Positions 62,873-64,000 of a DNA stretch of 64,000 bases are shown here, piece after piece. This DNA is from Pyrinomonadaceae bacterium (GTDB taxonomy: Bacteria > Acidobacteriota > Blastocatellia > Pyrinomonadales > Pyrinomonadaceae): contig JAJQRF010000001.1 in NCBI GenBank assembly GCA_021228405.1, positions 434,001 to 498,000 on the forward strand, read 5' to 3'. The notes beneath the pieces are model-generated. The model had not been told where the DNA came from, ran no database searches, and saw nothing but the letters and a program-made list of their open reading frames with translations. The position numbers and the translations under genes are program-made. Position 1 is the first letter of the stretch, and each line of letters starts with the position of its first letter.

Positions 62873-64000
62873 TCAACCCAACGGCAACTCTTCCTCATCG
62901 ACCGAAATTTTATTTCTGCTGAAAAGTCTTGCCGAAATATCCGCGATCCGCTCGGATTCTTTGGTCAGAATCGGTCCGAGGATCGCCAATATCAGCACGT
63001 ATAAAGCCGCAAACGGCTGGATGATCGGCAACAAACCGCCTGCCTTCGCCAGATTTGCCAGAATAATCGAAAATTCACCGCGCGAAACGATCGTCAAACC
63101 GACATTCAGCGAACCCGCTTGCGACAATCCCGCGCTTCTGCCCGCCAAAATTCCCGCGATCACATTCCCGATCACGGTTAAAACAACCGCGCCGAGAGTC
63201 ATCCATACCGCACCGCCGAGTGCGAAAGGATCGATCGTCAGCCCGAACCCGAAGAAAAAGATCGCCCCGAAAAAATCCCTGAACGGCACGACCAGCTTTT
63301 CGATTCGTTCGAGATGTTCCGTTTCGGCGAGAATCAAGCCGACCAGCAATGCGCCGATCGCTTCGGCAACGTGAATCGTTTCGCCCAAACCTGCCAGTAA
63401 AAACAAACTTGCGAAAATAACCAGCACAAAAACTTCGTTTGAAGAAATTCGCAAAAGTTTGTTCAGCCACGGCGTTACCAATCTTCCGAGAAAGATCAAG
63501 CCGAGAATAAAAATGAGCGCAAACGCGCCCGAAGCCGCAATGCCCGAAAAAGAACTCGCGCCGCTCAACACGATACCCGAAACGAGCGAGAGATAAACCG
63601 CCAGAAAAACGTCCTCGAACATAATAATTCCCAAAATCATTTCGGTTTCGGGATTAGCGGTGCGGCGCAGATCGAACAAGACTTTCGCGACGATCGCGCT
63701 TGAAGAAATGGTCGTAATTCCCGCCACGACCAAAATTTCCTGATACGGCAATCCGACCGCGTAGGCATATATCAAGCTCGCCGTGAAATTAATGCCGATA
63801 TAGATGGAGCCGCCGACCGCGATCGAACGTCCGGCTTTAATCAAACGGCTGACGGAAAACTCCAATCCTAAATAAAAGAGCAGAAAAAGAACGCCGACGC
63901 GCCCCATAAATTCGATCAATTCCGCGCTTTCCACGAATCTGAAATCGAAAGGTCCGAGTTTTGGCGCGTGCGGACCGACGACCATTCCGGTCAAGATCAA
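62873..64000 (-). CDS. Cation:proton antiporter (CPA2/KefB-like), 5' end outside window
   Basis: The last ~375 residues of a monovalent cation:proton antiporter. The membrane domain shows VLFLLFYLGLEFSVSRLIKA, GITTISSSAIVAKVLFDLRR (a CPA2-type helix with the Ser/Thr stretch), IIMFEDVFLAVYLSLVSGI and EAIGALLVGLILAETEHLER, and ends with ADISARLFSRNKISVDEEEL. The expected start is beyond 64000. No RCK/TrkA domain follows, unlike KefC. Downstream, a membrane protein gene begins 21 nt after its stop. K+ or Na+ specificity is not visible. Confidence 0.88.
   Translation of the reverse strand: MILTGMVVGPHAPKLGPFDFRFVESAELIEFMGRVGVLFLLFYLGLEFSVSRLIKAGRSIAVGGSIYIGINFTASLIYAYAVGLPYQEILVVAGITTISSSAIVAKVLFDLRRTANPETEMILGIIMFEDVFLAVYLSLVSGIVLSGASSFSGIAASGAFALIFILGLIFLGRLVTPWLNKLLRISSNEVFVLVIFASLFLLAGLGETIHVAEAIGALLVGLILAETEHLERIEKLVVPFRDFFGAIFFFGFGLTIDPFALGGAVWMTLGAVVLTVIGNVIAGILAGRSAGLSQAGSLNVGLTIVSRGEFSIILANLAKAGGLLPIIQPFAALYVLILAILGPILTKESERIADISARLFSRNKISVDEEELPLG

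Overview
The window looks like a chromosomal segment of a Gram-negative, probably acidobacterial organism (Blastocatellia/Pyrinomonadales-like). This is an inference from gene style: a serine/threonine kinase fused to TPRs, a YCF48-type propeller, ECF sigma/anti-sigma/DUF4097 operons, a Tat-exported dienelactone hydrolase, and kynurenine-pathway genes beside ordinary housekeeping genes. No rRNA or other phylogenetic marker is present to settle it. Coding density is high, genes are on both strands, and there is one tRNA (Val, CAC).

Layout. 0-8 kb: 3' part of kbl, hemerythrin, alpha/beta hydrolase, then kynU, an APH-like kinase and kmo; an HNH cassette sits at the kmo 3' end between two copies of that end. 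7.7-14.8 kb: carboxymuconolactone decarboxylase, a YchJ-like protein, an ECF41 sigma factor, a Tat dienelactone hydrolase, a cyclase-family (KynB-like) hydrolase, a HemS-like protein, a TIGR01777 epimerase and a cytochrome c. 14.9-26.3 kb: acyl-CoA ligase, TlpA-like protein, nadB, a DUF4166-like protein, SRPBCC and membrane proteins, BON and LysM proteins, aroK, aroA, an RsbW-like kinase and a STAS antagonist. 26.5-29.6 kb: a TPR protein and era. 29.6-34.4 kb: a complete type II restriction-modification system of the Alw26I/Eco31I/Esp3I class with a circularly permuted cytosine methyltransferase. 34.5-42 kb: DUF486, prmA, a YCF48 propeller, RNase HI, a Rad50-like ATPase. 42-51.2 kb: STPK-TPR kinase, a DUF4097/anti-sigma/ECF operon, DUF58 and MoxR with BrnT/BrnA between them. 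51.4-57.5 kb: prepilin-like protein, tRNA-Val, a secreted nuclease-family protein, then an AT-rich accessory stretch with a GH16 remnant, an XRE regulator, a secreted repeat peptide divergent from a TPR/Fis-type regulator, and twin proline-rich secreted peptides. 57.6-64 kb: TspO, fused aroD-aroE, a secreted protein, a ThiF/MoeB enzyme, a membrane protein and a truncated CPA2 antiporter.

The least expected content is non-coding. Four intergenic arrays (8986-9216, 28406-28636, 42018-42332, 47958-48125) each have an exact 21-bp period without indels and units built around short dyads, yet each has its own sequence. A second class, 'word' repeats built from iterated 7-14-nt phrases, forms long imperfect inverted repeats between genes (at least nine) and also sits in frame inside seven genes (kynU, kmo, the cyclase gene, nadB, the SRPBCC gene, the kinase gene, aroDE). 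Intergenic and in-gene copies share phrases.

How genes work together: kynU, kmo and a KynB-like cyclase suggest tryptophan catabolism toward 3-hydroxyanthranilate, while nadB gives the aspartate route to NAD. aroK, aroA and aroDE are shikimate steps spread over the window. The ECF41 factor probably drives its own gene and the carboxymuconolactone decarboxylase gene through matching TGTCACA-N15-CGTC promoters.
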